A stretch of 64,000 nucleotides of DNA from the NCBI GenBank assembly GCA_029204225.1, contig CM055094.1, positions 13,562,108 through 13,626,107 on the forward strand. Direction: 5' to 3'. Below the pieces are notes generated by a model. The model did no database searches, had not been told where the DNA came from, and saw only the letters and a list, made by a program, of their open reading frames with translations. This DNA comes from Diphasiastrum complanatum (Eukaryota; Streptophyta; Lycopodiopsida; Lycopodiales; Lycopodiaceae). Made by a program: the position numbers and the translations under genes. Below, one piece after another: positions 53,814-62,945 of this stretch (position 1 is the first letter of the stretch; each line of letters begins with the position of its first letter).

Positions 53814-54430
53814 TTACTCATGTATCTTCAAGCAATCAAGAGATCTAAGACCATGAAGTTTTCCTTTTGTTGTGAATGATGTTCGTAGTGAATGAGCAAA
53901 ACCAATTGGCGTTCTCATCTCGCAAATGCGTACATACTTGTACTCTTCCTTGGTAAGAATCCAAGGGGCTCTTTGAATGATATGAGTATTTTCATCTATA
54001 CCCAACTTTTGCCAATACTCTTCTTTTGTCTTTGATTCTTGTAGGTCTTGTCTTGCATTAATACTATTTTTTTTGCCCACCAAGTGTTTCCATAATGATT
54101 CACTCACATTTTTGAATATATCCATATGATCAAGCAAGTGATTGATCAAAAGTTTATTCCAATATGGTAGACAATGAAAGATAGATAGTCTTTTTATACC
54201 ATTGATTGGCTTGGTCTCAGATTCAATCTAGAGCTTGTGCCGATCTTCCATGGACATCCTCTTTGGAGGCATCCTTGTTTCCGTCTTTCCTCCTAATCCC
54301 ATTCTTTGTGTATTTCGAAATGAATGATTCTCATGCAAGTATTTGCGATGATTTTCATATACAACTTTGCTTAGATAATGTGAGTGTCGAGCATCAAATA
54401 TTCGGTCCACAAATGAGACACGTGTGATAT
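53814..54430 (-). pseudogene. CACTA TNP2 transposase region
   Basis: Minus strand. 54410-54228 ends TETRMPPKRMSMEDRHKL, like the RPP..LSG segment of TNP2. 54200-53814: SIFHCLPYW, LLINHLLDHMDIFKNVSESL, SINARQDLQESKTK, RAPWILTKEEYKYV, and KLHGLRSLDCLKI. This is the conserved D-HxMHIEKNV / N-ARxDLQ / SHDCH stretch of CACTA transposase in recognisable though altered form (the usual H before M is D). One stop separates the pieces. Confidence 0.75.
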
Positions 54431-54518
54431 ATGGAAGTTGTAAAACCTAAAGAAATCAAATGCAATTCATATTACAACTTATAAGCCCGAACATGCACAC
54501 CAAGTGTAAACTTTCACA

Positions 54519-54531
54519 TGGTATCAGAGCC
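54519..54531 (+). other. TRIM primer binding site
   Basis: TGGTATCAGAGCC directly after the LTR remnant, complementary to initiator Met tRNA. Confidence 0.85.
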
Positions 54532-54580
54532 ATAGTTGTGGGTGTGATTTAGGTGGGCAGTAGCTATAAAGGGCTATGCT

Positions 54581-54591
54581 TGGAGGGGGAG
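54581..54591 (+). other. TRIM polypurine tract
   Basis: TGGAGGGGGAG directly before the LTR start at 54592. Confidence 0.8.
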
Positions 54592-54730
54592 TGTTAGAAA
54601 GTCTCAAGGCTATAGCCCTTGCACAACACTCTTGGAACACAAATGGACAGGTAGGTTAGTGGTAGAGCACCCCACTGGAATGGGGGAGGTCCTAGGTTTA
54701 ATCCCTAGCCCGCCAACCACACACACCAAG
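54592..54730 (+). repeat. TRIM 3' LTR, truncated, containing a tRNA-like sequence
   Basis: Starts TGTTAGAAAG. Within it, 54645-54719 is tRNA-like (see separate entry). It is cut at about 54730 by the join to the copia protease fragment. Similarity to the 5' remnant: AGCCCG...CACACCAAG (54707-54730 against 54484-54504). Confidence 0.6.
54645..54719 (+). tRNA. tRNA-like sequence (pseudo-tRNA) inside LTR
   Basis: A-box TAGGTTAGTGG (54652-54662) and B-box GGTTTAATCCC (54695-54705) at normal spacing. T stem CTAGG/CCTAG with a 7-base loop TTTAATC (perfect). Anticodon stem CCCC/GGGG with loop CTGGAAT (T33, nominal anticodon GGA) and one A-G mispair, variable loop AGGTC. D stem 2-3 of 4 pairs. Acceptor stem only 4 of 7 pairs. 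After discriminator A716 comes CCA (54717-54719). A type I variable loop with a serine anticodon is unusual. Probably not a working tRNA but a tRNA-derived RNA polymerase III promoter. Confidence 0.45.
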
Positions 54731-55250
54731 AATAAAACATTTTTACAATTATGCTAACTGAGAGCAGGTTCTTGGTTAGATTTAGTACGTGTAGAAATTT
54801 GGATAGCAACTTGACATCACCCTTCTATATTTCGACCCTTACTGTTCCTTCACCATGGATCGAATGTGATGAGTTGTCTCCTAGTTGCACAACTCGAGAG
54901 TGGGTGAAAGATTTATAATATTTGAACCAGTCTTGGTGGTGAGTCATATGTTGTGTTGCTCCAGAATCGAAATATCAGGAATAGATATCATGTTGTTCTC
55001 CGACCTTGGTCATATGGGCTTGTTGTTGGTACTACTTCTTCTTCTCATTTTTATATTTCAAAGTTTGCAGCCCTTGATTTAATGTCCAGGTCCTTATAGT
55101 ATTTGTAGAATAGTTTCTACTTTGGTTGGAAAGATGAAGGATTCAAATTCGACCTTGAGTCAAAATTCAACCTAGAGCCAAAATTCAATCATGGCTGCAT
55201 ATTGCTTTGGTGATAATGGCTACATCACCTTCTGGCTTGACTTCTGTGCC
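54731..55250 (-). pseudogene. Copia protease / pre-integrase fragment, second copy
   Basis: Matches 10803-11250. Minus-strand words as there (SHSRVVQLGDNS, NLTKNLLS). Broken. Confidence 0.6.
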
Positions 55251-55263
55251 GTCAACATAGAAA

Positions 55264-55818
55264 TTGAAATATCTTTGTCTTTTCGAAGAAGAGCCCGATT
55301 TCAATAGAGGTAATCTTTCGATGGATATCCCATTGGAGGAATCATACAATTTGTTTTATAATCTAGAAGATGATGGTTCCATCATCAAAGATACCAAGGG
55401 AAACATCGTCATCAATAGGATGCATGACCTTGCACTCAAATATTTTGGCCACAACTTATTCCCTCCTTGGGAGCAACAAGACCAAGATGACAGGAATAAG
55501 ATACTTGCGATTTTGAATAGTGAGTTTCTTCAATCAAATAGATCTGGGGAGGTGTGGGCATTGACGAATATGTGTATGCATATTTGTCAGAAGCATCAAT
55601 CCTTACGAAGATATGTTAAAATGGCAAAAAAAAGGCCGGCATGGGCTTCAAAGAAAGATTGGGCAAAGGTGATACACGAGTCCAAGCATCCCAATCCTGA
55701 TCGCTTCAAACAACAACAAGATCAATCTCTTGGGCCAATCTCACTTTGGTTCGGGTGGGAAATCCAATTTACAAGCCCAATTTCTAAGTTTTTCTTTTTT
55801 AGTTTGATTTTATTATAA
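55264..55818 (+). pseudogene. Ptta/En/Spm-like ORF X, longer copy
   Basis: Open frame of 184 codons: LSMDIPLEESYNLFYNLEDD, MHDLALKYFGHNLFPPWEQQ, EFLQSNRSGEVWALTNMCMH, RRYVKMAKKRPAWASKKDWA, HPNPDRFKQQQDQSLGP. It lacks the frameshift of the first copy. The GTAAGT donor-like word of the first copy is CTAAGT here. It has a W...EFL...W/M...RP...DW pattern shared with the minus-strand ORF Y. Family assignment rests on that pattern; not certain. Confidence 0.5.
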
Positions 55819-56556
55819 TTATTTTAGATATGTTTTTTATTACTAATCATGTTTCGTATCTAAATGATTGCATTCGTGTTTTTATAGCAAAGAGATTTTG
55901 AGAGAAAATACATGAATGTCGATTATAAGATTGGGTACCAACAAGGTTGCAGCTGAATCGTCCCCATCATTAGAGAAAATCTGAACACAAAAGAGGCCTT
56001 TCAAAAGGATACTCTTTATTTTTTTTCTCAACGTAGCTCCTTCAAATTGATTTGTTTTTTTTTTTTAAAAGAACTATAATTTTGCGTCAGGGGCAGCCCG
56101 TAAATAAGCCATTTTATTTGTAGTATAGTATGCAACTCAACAAAAAAACAGTGTAACTTTTGAACGACGATTATGGTGCCATTAGAAATCCCTCAACGAG
56201 AGCTTTTCAATGACCCCCAACATGACCAAGTTCCGAGAAAGAAGTTATGGCCAGTCAAAAGTTTTGGTCGGTCAATGCTTGGTCAACCCGATATCTCTTT
56301 CAAGTCCAGTTGACCAGTTTGAAACTGGTCGACTGAACTTGAAAGAGGACCACTTTACAGTAGATTTCTGCATGAACCGACAAATCAGTGATTGTAATAT
56401 GAATTATAACAAAAACAAGTTCAACTTATGGGTGGAGAGACTTACGAAATGGGCATGAAATGAACCTTGGCCACCATCGCCTAGGTGCAAGGGCCCTGCC
56501 ATCTTCGTGCACTTTTTAGCACCCTCTCTTTGTTGCTTGAGATGATCTGAATCTTC
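55819..56556. other. Intergenic part of the Ptta-like block, includes palindrome
   Basis: Matches 11881-12560. No gene seen except the short frame 56210-56458, which spans the palindrome and is not conserved in copy 1. Contains the 53-bp palindrome at 56295-56347. Confidence 0.45.
56295..56347. other. 53-bp palindrome, second copy
   Basis: Same position in the block as 12368-12420, two non-Watson-Crick pairs. Contains GTTGACC and GGTCGAC. Confidence 0.8.
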
Positions 56557-56960
56557 TCAAAAAATTTTATTTGCAAACTTCCAATCGTATTTGTGCACGT
56601 TGTATGGCCTAGATTTGCCAACTCTCATTGCATCTCGGATCTCTGATTTGCGGTGGCTCCTCACGCTTTCCATGTGTTTTCCCATCCATATTCGGTCAAA
56701 TTTCAAATCAGGGGAGGGGACTAGAAATTCTCTATACAACTGGTCAATGACATAATTTTTTTTCTCATCATTTTGTTTGCGCCAATCCTTGAGAATGTCC
56801 TGTTGAAGACCACGTGCGTGAGTTGCCTCATGCAAGTGATGACGCGACCACCACGATCATCCTCCACTATGTGCTTTTCCACATCTATATCATAGCATGG
56901 CAAGATGTCAGCTGATGGAGAGGTGGCAAAGAGAGTGTCGAAAAGAGTGGGGGAGTTGAT
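56557..56960 (-). pseudogene. Ptta/En/Spm-like ORF Y, second copy
   Basis: Two frames separated by a one-base shift: 56903-56721 (YDIDVEKHIVEDDRGGRVIT) and 56835-56557 (ILKDWRKQNDEKKNYVIDQL, YREFLVPSPDLKFDRIWMGK, RPYNVHKYDW). The frameshift makes it less complete than the first copy. Confidence 0.5.
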
Positions 56961-57832
56961 TACAATGGGAATGATTTTGGGAGGAGTTTAAAGGTGATCA
57001 CGAGAATAGTGGGGAGGGGTATAAAAAGGAGAAGGTTCGGGAGGAGTTTGAGCAAGAGTGTAACCAATAGGGGTTTGAATGGGAGAAAAAATGGGTGGAG
57101 TGGCCTAACAAGAGGGATCACGGTGCCATGGAGACCCCATAGAGGGCGTGGGTATCAAAGAAAGAAAAATGCGAGGACAGAATGTGAGGGTGTCAGGATA
57201 ATCAGGTGTGACAGATGCAGGAGTCATAGTATCATGCGTCATCTGTGTCAGTCATGAAAAATGTCTCTGGAAAAGTGGATATACATGAGCATCCTCATGC
57301 GCAAGATGACTATCTTATCACGATTATTCTCAATGATGTGACAAACCTTGTCTATATCATACGGCGGTGGGACGGTAGCTAGTGGCGATGTAGCCATGGG
57401 ACTGTCTAAGGGGGTGGCCTCCAGTAAGGGAGATGTGGCTTTGGGAGTGTCTATGGGGCTGGCCTCGGGTGTGGGAGATGCCCCGCTGATGGGAGAATAC
57501 TGATGTTGTGGGGTGTACGTAGTGTACTAGGGGGGGGAATAGGAAAATGGAGGGGGGGGGGGGACTACCGAGGGGGGTGTCGGGATGGGAGATAGATAGG
57601 AGGAGACTATAGGGGAATAGGAATAGGAAAGGAGAGGGGGGCGGGAGTACCAAGGGGAGGACAGCCAAGGGGGGGTGTCAGGATGGGAGATAGATAGGAG
57701 GAGACTATAGGAGAGTGGGCTCAAAATCCCATGGTGAAACGTGAGCCCATGAAGTACAGTAGAAAGGACAAAACTCAGTGGTAGTGGGTCCAGAGGGAGG
57801 GAGAATGTGAGAGGTGAAAGTGTAGATGCCTT
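56961..57832 (-). pseudogene. Pro/Ser-rich region upstream of ORF Y, second copy
   Basis: Parallel to 12991-13810 with an extra tandem unit of about 90 bp (GGGATGGGAGATAGATAGGA at about 57583 and again at 57683). Long G runs on the plus strand (57528-57560, 57630-57680). Broken frames. The block match ends at 57832. Confidence 0.4.
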
Positions 57833-58410
57833 GATGTTGGAATATAATTTATATTGTTGTATTTGTGTTGGCAAGTTGATTCTCCAAGGTAGTAAGTTCT
57901 TTTTGGATTGCAAGTACTTCAAGAAAAGTATTCATGGCCTCTTCCATATCCATCGGGGAGAATTTTGAACAAGTTTTCCTTCCTTGATTGTAGTTCCAAT
58001 GTCTTCAAGCTCTCCATTGGATGCCTAACCATCAGAGGCGTTGATTAACTCATCTTCGAATTGATAGCTTTCGTTAACTTGATTCCTTAATGTCAACATC
58101 CTTGAGATATTATTGGCTTCATATATCCCTTGAAATATGTCCCAAGTCTCATTTGCTATATTGACTCTTTTGACCTCCTTGAGGAGCTCATTAAACACAT
58201 TCATCTAGATGATGTGTCGAGCAAGTTTTGCCATCTTGTCAAACTTGGTTCATTTTTCTATTTGTCGAGGCTAGTGCTCCACTCCACTCCAAGCATATCA
58301 TAATGTCCATCACAATTTGAAGAGAGTAACAATGATTCCATCCTAATCTTCCAAATTGTCCAAATAGGATGGTTCATTGTTTGTAAGGAACAACGAATCT
58401 TGATGGTCAT
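57833..58410 (-). pseudogene. Copia gag fragment
   Basis: Minus strand: TMNHPIWTIWKIRMESLLLS (copia gag start pattern), then GTYFKGYMKPIISRMLTLRN after frameshifts and EDELIN. Comparable to the Co3 gag at 50603 in layout. Many stops. Confidence 0.55.
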
Positions 58411-58894
58411 TTTATTAAGTTTTTATAGTTGACACATAGACCACTATCTTTCTTGCCGACTAATAACATGAGCCCCCCAAAGGGGATTTGTTGGGTCAAA
58501 TATGGCCCATGCAACAATACTCCTATAGTGGTCTAGCAATCTCATTGTCTTCTTTTGGGCTCATCCTGCAAGGGAAAAGTGACTCATGAGCATTGTTGAA
58601 AAGGACATACAACTCTCAAACAACAGCTCAAAAAATACATCATGATATTTTGTCTTAAATCTTTTAAATTCTTTGCCTTCAGGAATATTTTTCAGATTAA
58701 CATCTGTAAAAGCAATTCTTTAGGATTAGGCGATACATCAATATTAAAATTTTGAGTAACAAAAGCATACATATAACATTCATCTTTTAGAAAACATAAA
58801 TACGATTGATAGTCAAAATCTCATTTAAGTTGACTCACCTCATGAGCAGTTAAAAAAGGTAGGCATAACAGAGCGCCTTCAAGATTCAAACCTC
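58411..58894 (-). pseudogene. Gypsy reverse transcriptase N-terminal fragment
   Basis: Minus strand: PYLTQQIPFGGLMLLVGKKD and GLCVNYKNLIK (58540-58430), the gypsy RT segment that precedes the catalytic aspartate (pattern S-PFGSPVLFVKKKDG...CVDYRALNK). Upstream, VTFPLQDEPKRRQ fits the beginning of the RT. This is the only gypsy RT in the window. Confidence 0.65.
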
Positions 58895-59954
58895 CTTTCA
58901 CCACCATCAAGAGTGCTATGTGTGATTAATGTTAGTTCGTGGTAGAGTTAGAGTGGGTTAGTGTTAGTTTCTATTAGAAGGCAACTAAGTAAGCAACTAA
59001 TCAAAGTTAGAAATCCTATCCTTGTGGTTCTAACCCCTTTTTGATAGGCAAAAGGCTACTCACAGCCTATTGCTACACCCTTCTAAAATCAAAAAACTTC
59101 TCATTAACCTTCGCCATAACTCCTATAGCTAGATCTCACAAACGAGTTAGTGAGAGTACTTTACAGTTTAAGACCCTCTACAAGAGTTCCCAAGTCCCAA
59201 AAAGGGCCGAAATGAAGCCAGAACCCTTGCAGACAATATTTTTTCAAGTCTGTGTGCAACTAACTCTCGCCGGACCTCTTGTAGCTAAATTTCACTGAGA
59301 TAAGCTCACACACAAGTCTGCAAGAGTTCATCTTTGTCCAATAAGCTGTAAAATGGTTCCAAGTGCTGAAAAAAGTAGAAAATCATCTAAAAAAGAGAAC
59401 CCCCACACAAGTAACACTCGTTGCAAGGTCCAATAAGTTCAAAAAGACTTTTTTCATTAGTGATCAAGTTTGCGAGAGTTAGTATTAAGTATTGATAAGT
59501 TTGTAAGCTAAAAAGTGCCCAAAAAATTCATCAAACATCAATAAATTTTAGATCTATGAGAGTTAAGCTTCGCCACCTTCTACAGAGCCAGATCTAAATT
59601 CAATTAAGAGGGTGAAAGTTAGTTTCCAGCGATCATCAGAGTTTTTTACTATAATATAGTGCAGAGAACTCTCGCATATCCAACCTTGCATGTCATTGAG
59701 TAACCTTGGTAGATAGGATCAATAGCAAGATCTGACTCAGATCTATCTACTATGAAAATTTCATGCTAATCAAAGAAATGATCAACGAGAAATCAAGGGA
59801 AAACCATTGGAAAGAGGCTAAAATCGTACTAATAGCCATCAAAACTGATCAGAATCTTACATATCCAGGTTTGCTTTCCCTGCATCCATCAAGATCCAAT
59901 AACCAATATCCAGTAACCCTGGACTTCTCTGACGAATGAATCTGAGATCAAGAT
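58895..59954 (+). other. Gy3b leader and possible LTR end
   Basis: Matches 31880-32625 from 59140 on; 58915-59090 resembles 34270-34440. Contains several CTCTCGC/AACTCTCG words. No gene seen; the 85-codon frame at 59041-59298 is not conserved in Gy3a. Confidence 0.5.
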
Positions 59955-60660
59955 GACTAGTACCCAGAAAAGTAGGAAATCAAGTACCAAACTTTCCCCG
60001 TGTAGCAGCCGCACAGATTGAACCAGAAGTAGGACCAACAGTAATGGACCCAATACATCAACCCATACCGATTGTATCCTTGCAAGTAGTTTGGAGGTCA
60101 CCTTGTCTCGAAATGCCAACATACGATGGGGATCAACAAATCTTATCAAGTTCCTCCAGATCTACAAACAAGCGTGCGAGATCTATGGCGAACAGACTCA
60201 TGAGAAAAAATTAAAGTTGTTCCCTATGTTATTAGTAGCTGCAACCCAAGATAGGTTCTTCAACCAATCAGTCGAATAAAAGTCCACTTGTGAAGGGGTT
60301 AAAGTGGCTCTCATCACCCGCTTTAACCCAAGAAAGTTCCTAGAAGACCCGTTTCTCTTGTTAAGCAAAATTAAAATGGGAAAACGAGAAAGGGTACGAG
60401 TTTATATTGAACGGGTCAAACATTTATGATCCGAATGTAACACGACCCAAACTCCTAGTCATGTGGTGATTATGTGGTTTCTCACTGGGTAAGCATGGTT
60501 GCCACGAAGCATCCGAAGAGTGCTTAAATGCAGAAAATAGTATGCTTCATTGCCGGAAGTCATGGAACATGCTACCAGAGAAGAAGATGAAGGCTCAGAT
60601 GATGATTCAACCCATAAATATCCAACAATTCATCTTCAGGCTCATTGGGCTATGTGCTTA
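59955..60660 (+). pseudogene. Gy3b gypsy gag
   Basis: ATG at about 59955. The gag core reads CLEMPTYDG, then after an extra G near 60129 STNLIKFLQIYKQACEIYGE, AATQDRFFNQ, stop, ALITRFNPRKFLEDPFLLLS, KIKMGKRERVRVYIERVKH. From 60550 the acidic motif HATREEDEGSDDDS matches those of Gy1 and Gy2 (AIREEDEDSDD, AIKEEDEGSD). Frameshifts and stops make it non-functional. Ends before the CACTA terminus. Confidence 0.75.
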
Positions 60661-60778
60661 CGCACGCAGGATGTCACGGCCCTCACAACTTATTTTCTAC
60701 TTCTGGCTATTTTATTTATGTACACGGTATTAATACCCACAACACCAAGTGTATAAGATCAAGAGGAGAGGAATATCC

Positions 60779-61140
60779 ACTACAAGAGGACGGGCGATTT
60801 CCAAGGCTTTTTTGAGCATTTCTTTGAAAGATAGTTTTTAAAATGAGTCGCGGGGGGGAGCGGAATGCTCAAGCCTCGGGTCTAGTGTTTGGCCTCGGAA
60901 TAATCCTACCAAATTAAACTTGATTTTGAAACATTTATAGAGAGGGATATAGAGAGGGTTATAAATTCTCCAGAGGGCCTCGGAACATACATCGAAATAT
61001 TGAAGCTAACTTGAGGGGTATACCGAGGCTGGCGTTGGTATAAGCCTACCAAATTTGAACTTATTTTTGAGACATTTATAGAGAGGGTTATAAAGAGGGC
61101 CTGGGTGGCCAGCAGTCCATGACACTCTTCTAATCGAGGG
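60779..61140. repeat. CACTA element end: terminal repeat and subterminal repeats
   Basis: CACTACAAGAGGACGGGCGA at 60779 has the standard CACTACAAGA start of CACTA elements. Inward are subterminal repeats: GCCTCGG at 60873, 60892 and 60977, with the inverse CCGAGGC at 61023; and a direct repeat of about 50 bp (ATTTATAGAGAGGG words) at 60908-60957 and 61049-61099. The transposase pieces at 61450-62945 read on the minus strand toward this end. The opposite terminus was not found. Confidence 0.8.
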
Positions 61141-61449
61141 TAATACCGAGACCTAGGAGAAAAAGACCCGCGGTGTAACCCACGATATAAAATAGAATGT
61201 GAATCGATCTCACTTTTGGAATTTGTTACCTATCAACACATTGAATTCCATTTTCTATCAACTTTGGTTGTCATATGCACACGTGAATAAAGAAATTTAT
61301 GTATCACGAAAAAATGATGATCACAAATTGTGTACTCACATCCATTGACTTCTTGTTCGATGTCAACTAGTCAATTAATAAAGTGTAATTGTATCTACAA
61401 GGAATGTGATTAATGTTACAATGAATTGAAATGCATCATACTGTCTCAC

Positions 61450-61870
61450 TCATTCATTTGGTGGTTCATCGTTATCATTCATCGTATCATCATGCGACAA
61501 ATCCGCCAAACCAAATGAGTCTATCTCTAATTCTATCCAAAAATCTTCTATAGATTCATCATTAATAAGCTGATCTTCAAAAGCTAATGGCGATGGTGAT
61601 GACGAGTGAGATTGGGAAGGTGTGTCATGTGTCGTAGAACCATTTGATGATGATGCATCACGCTCAACATCATCATTAGCTTGTGAAGCTTGGACATGAT
61701 CATCCTCCGAACTGGTGTCATTGAATTCGTCATCACGATCTTGTTCATGACATGCATCAACTAGCAGCGCCATGTCCTCCACGACATCTCTATCATCAAA
61801 TATTCTTTTACTTCAAGGAGAGACTTGAATCACATACCACCATCTGGGATTCGAACGATCCGGGTGAAAG
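61450..61870 (-). pseudogene. CACTA acidic C-terminal region
   Basis: 110-codon frame at 61782-61450, acidic and serine-rich (ACHEQDRDDEFNDTSSEDDH, and SLADLSHDD-type end). Parallel to the acidic tail of the element at 52090. A short upstream exon-like piece near 61850-61800 contains SNPRWWYVIQVSP. Confidence 0.55.
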
Positions 61871-62689
61871 ACCGCCTGTAATTGATAGATGTTACCATAA
61901 ATGTTGACTCGTAAAAGTACCCATAGCTATTTTATAGTTGCTTGCGTATTACTATACACAATATACATTTTTTGCAGTACATTGAAAATCGATTGTTTGA
62001 CAACAAAAGAGCATAGACATCTTGAAGACATAGAAGAAATGTACCTGCTCACATTGTTGAGGAAAAACAAATGTGTCGCTTTGATCTATCCAAAGCTTGG
62101 TGAGTCAATGGCAAAATAACCACTCTCATCTTTCCTAACAGTTGCATTGGGACCATTGCAAATAACTTTGAACCATTTGACATCAAATATGAAAAAAGCT
62201 AAATTGCCTAAATCCAACTTCAAGGATGTCATTGATTGTCCCACATTAATCAAGAGAAGAGAGTAAATTGGTGTCCACCTCCATGCTTGCTCAACTCTCT
62301 TGGGTAAAATTTGCCATGACTCAACAATCGTAAGTGTTTTTATTTTTGTCAATGCACTCCATATGAAAGTGTCGTCCATGCCTCCACAGTGCATTGTATT
62401 TTTTGTATTGAACAAAATGGAGCAAAATGTGTTAGGATACAACAAACATGTACAAAGTTGCACATATTAATAAACACGTGAATGTTGATCATCATAGTTT
62501 ACATGTAGATCGCACCCCCTTGTATATTTTCTCTCTCTCTCTATTACTTCCTGGTTGTTTGCTGAGGCTTATCTAAGTGCATCATGCAGCCAATCAAGCG
62601 TCATGTCCTTGGGTAGAAGGGTATGGTTGTCTTCTATGCCCTCTCTTGAAAGTGGCTCACAGCAGTTTGTCTACGAGCCTTGGCCTCTT
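61871..62689 (-). pseudogene. CACTA DUF4216-like region
   Basis: 125-codon frame at 62463-62086. Its second half reads IFDVKWFKVICNGPNATVRK, ESGYFAIDS, matching FDVKWFKINYQGSNATVKRD at 52680; after a frame change WIDQSDTFVFPQQCEQV follows, a DUF4216-type end. Intron-like gaps are likely. Confidence 0.6.
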
Positions 62690-62945
62690 CGTATAGCGAA
62701 ATCCACTTTTGTATTTCCTCACTATTAAGAATGCAAAACTCATTTTACCTTCTCCCTGAAGGACTGACTCATTCTCATGATCGCTCCTTTTCCTTGAGAA
62801 ATCTCCCCAACAACACGCTCATCATCTTTCTTATCCCAAAGACGTGGAATAGAAGGATTGCTATGAGCAAGGAACTCCGTGATGTAAACCATGGAATCTT
62901 GCACTAGCCATTCTTCTGCCATGCTACCCTCATGTCGCAATATAC
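62690..62945 (-). pseudogene. CACTA DUF4218-like fragment
   Basis: 66-codon frame 62940-62740 beginning MRHEGSMAEEWLVQDSMVYI, the EGSMA motif of plant CACTA proteins. Upstream TNP2 parts are absent; the element appears cut near 62950. Confidence 0.6.

Larger units (their letters stand above)
54484..54730 (+). mobile_element. TRIM-like miniature LTR element with tRNA-like LTR
   Basis: A 35-bp LTR remnant (54484-54518, ends TTTCACA), a primer site (54519-54531), a 73-bp internal part (54519-54591) ending in a polypurine tract, then an LTR start TGTTAGAAAGTCTC at 54592. The 3' LTR runs to about 54730, where it is cut after CACACCAAG; the 5' remnant contains the same CACACCAAG followed by TGTAAACTTTCACA, so the full LTR would be about 153 bp. 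This is the size and layout of a terminal-repeat retrotransposon in miniature. It lies in the 4.7 kb segment present here but not in the first block. Confidence 0.65.

Noticed and set aside
54645-54719. A functional tRNA gene
   Set aside because: Acceptor stem pairs only in part, type I variable loop conflicts with a nominal serine anticodon, and it lies inside an LTR; kept as tRNA-like only.
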